This document shows positions 5,215-5,525 of a stretch of DNA of 5,525 nucleotides, in pieces. The stretch lies in the NCBI GenBank assembly GCA_028290085.1, contig JAQGKN010000223.1, positions 1 to 5,525 on the forward strand, read 5' to 3'. The notes beneath the pieces are model-generated. The model was not told where the DNA came from. It did no database searches and saw only the letters and a program-made list of their open reading frames with translations. Numbering within the stretch: the first letter of the stretch is position 1; each line of letters starts with the position of its first letter. The DNA is from Hyphomicrobiales bacterium (lineage in GTDB: Bacteria; Pseudomonadota; Alphaproteobacteria; Rhizobiales; Beijerinckiaceae). Made by a program: the position numbers and the translations under genes.

Positions 5215-5427
5215 ATGGCTACGGGAACTGTTAAATGGTTCGACGCAACGAAGGGCTACGGATTCATCCAGCCTGATCAGGGTGGCAAGGATGTTTTCGT
5301 CCACGTCAGCGCCGTCGAGCAGGCTGGCCTGCGTGGCTTGAACGAAGGCCAGAAGGTCAACTTCGAGGTCGTTTCCGACCGTCGGACCGGCAAGTCTTCC
5401 GCGGGCAATCTCAGCGTCGCGGGCTGA
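5215..5427 (+). CDS. cspA: Cold-shock protein, CspA family
   Basis: A 70-residue single cold-shock domain protein, a five-strand OB fold that binds single-stranded RNA and DNA. It acts in the cytoplasm as an RNA chaperone, melting secondary structure in the cold or during growth transitions. The length is exactly that of typical alphaproteobacterial CspA proteins. The N-terminus [20 protein letters not shown] is diagnostic: RNP1 is KGYGFI (13-18) and RNP2 is VFVHVS (27-32), with the aromatic residues W8, F9, Y15, F17, F28 and H30 that stack on nucleobases. Residue 10 is Asp where many homologues have Asn, a common variation. The gene is monocistronic: a structured, gene-free stretch lies upstream and an intrinsic terminator follows 54 nt after the stop. 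Such genes often have long regulatory leaders, which fits the dyads upstream. Which of the organism's several csp paralogues this is cannot be decided, so the symbol is generic. Confidence 0.96.
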   Translation: MATGTVKWFDATKGYGFIQPDQGGKDVFVHVSAVEQAGLRGLNEGQKVNFEVVSDRRTGKSSAGNLSVAG

Positions 5428-5481
5428 TCTGATACAATCGGGACGATCACGGCTTCAAGCCGCAGCCGTCGCCTGGTTCAC

Positions 5482-5508
5482 GAGGGTCCCTTCCGAGGGG
5501 CCCTTTTT
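5482..5508 (+). terminator. Rho-independent terminator of cspA
   Basis: GGGTCCC (5484-5490) pairs with GGGGCCC (5497-5503) with one G-U pair around the loop TTCCGA. The stem can extend with A5483-T5504 and is followed by TTTTT (5504-5508). It lies 54 nt after the cspA stop and has the classic GC-stem plus T-tract form. Confidence 0.9.
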
Positions 5509-5525
5509 ATTTGATCAATTTGCCG

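Overview
The window is GC-rich with compact coding. It most resembles an alphaproteobacterium, probably of the Rhizobiales/Hyphomicrobiales. The reasons are the 70-residue CspA-type cold-shock protein in typical alphaproteobacterial form, two Bug/TctC-type periplasmic binding proteins (a family much expanded in Bradyrhizobium and its relatives), a TreY/TreZ-type trehalose gene, and strong antisense open frames caused by high GC at third codon positions. This placement is an inference; no rRNA or other marker gene is present.

Layout from left to right. Positions 1-800 (+) hold the C-terminal part of malto-oligosyltrehalose trehalohydrolase (treZ), cut by the window edge. Its stop overlaps, tail to tail, the end of a minus-strand gene for a secreted TctC-family solute-binding protein (794-1831). 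Upstream of that gene on the same strand, after an 87-nt gap, is a threonine ammonia-lyase with a C-terminal ACT domain (ilvA type, 1919-3121). A 114-nt divergent spacer separates ilvA from a small plus-strand gene of unknown function (3236-3520). This small gene converges on a second TctC-family gene (3528-4559, minus). A 655-nt stretch with no convincing gene follows (4560-5214); it is rich in short inverted repeats. Last comes a cold-shock protein gene (5215-5427, +) closed by a clear intrinsic terminator (5482-5508).

How the genes may work together. The two TctC proteins align without gaps over at least residues 31-300 and share about 44% identity by hand count, so they are paralogues. 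Neither has a TctA/TctB membrane partner in the window. ilvA and the first TctC gene could form one transcription unit, while treZ, the small gene and cspA look like separate units. Nothing links the window as one pathway beyond general metabolism: trehalose production, amino-acid deamination to 2-ketobutyrate, organic-acid capture and cold or growth-phase RNA chaperoning.

The most interesting signals are not in the proteins. One is a perfect 10-bp inverted repeat whose promoter-proximal arm on the minus-strand RNA is complementary to the Shine-Dalgarno region of the first TctC gene. The other is a pair of competing hairpins upstream of cspA. Both are visible directly in the bases; their function is inference.
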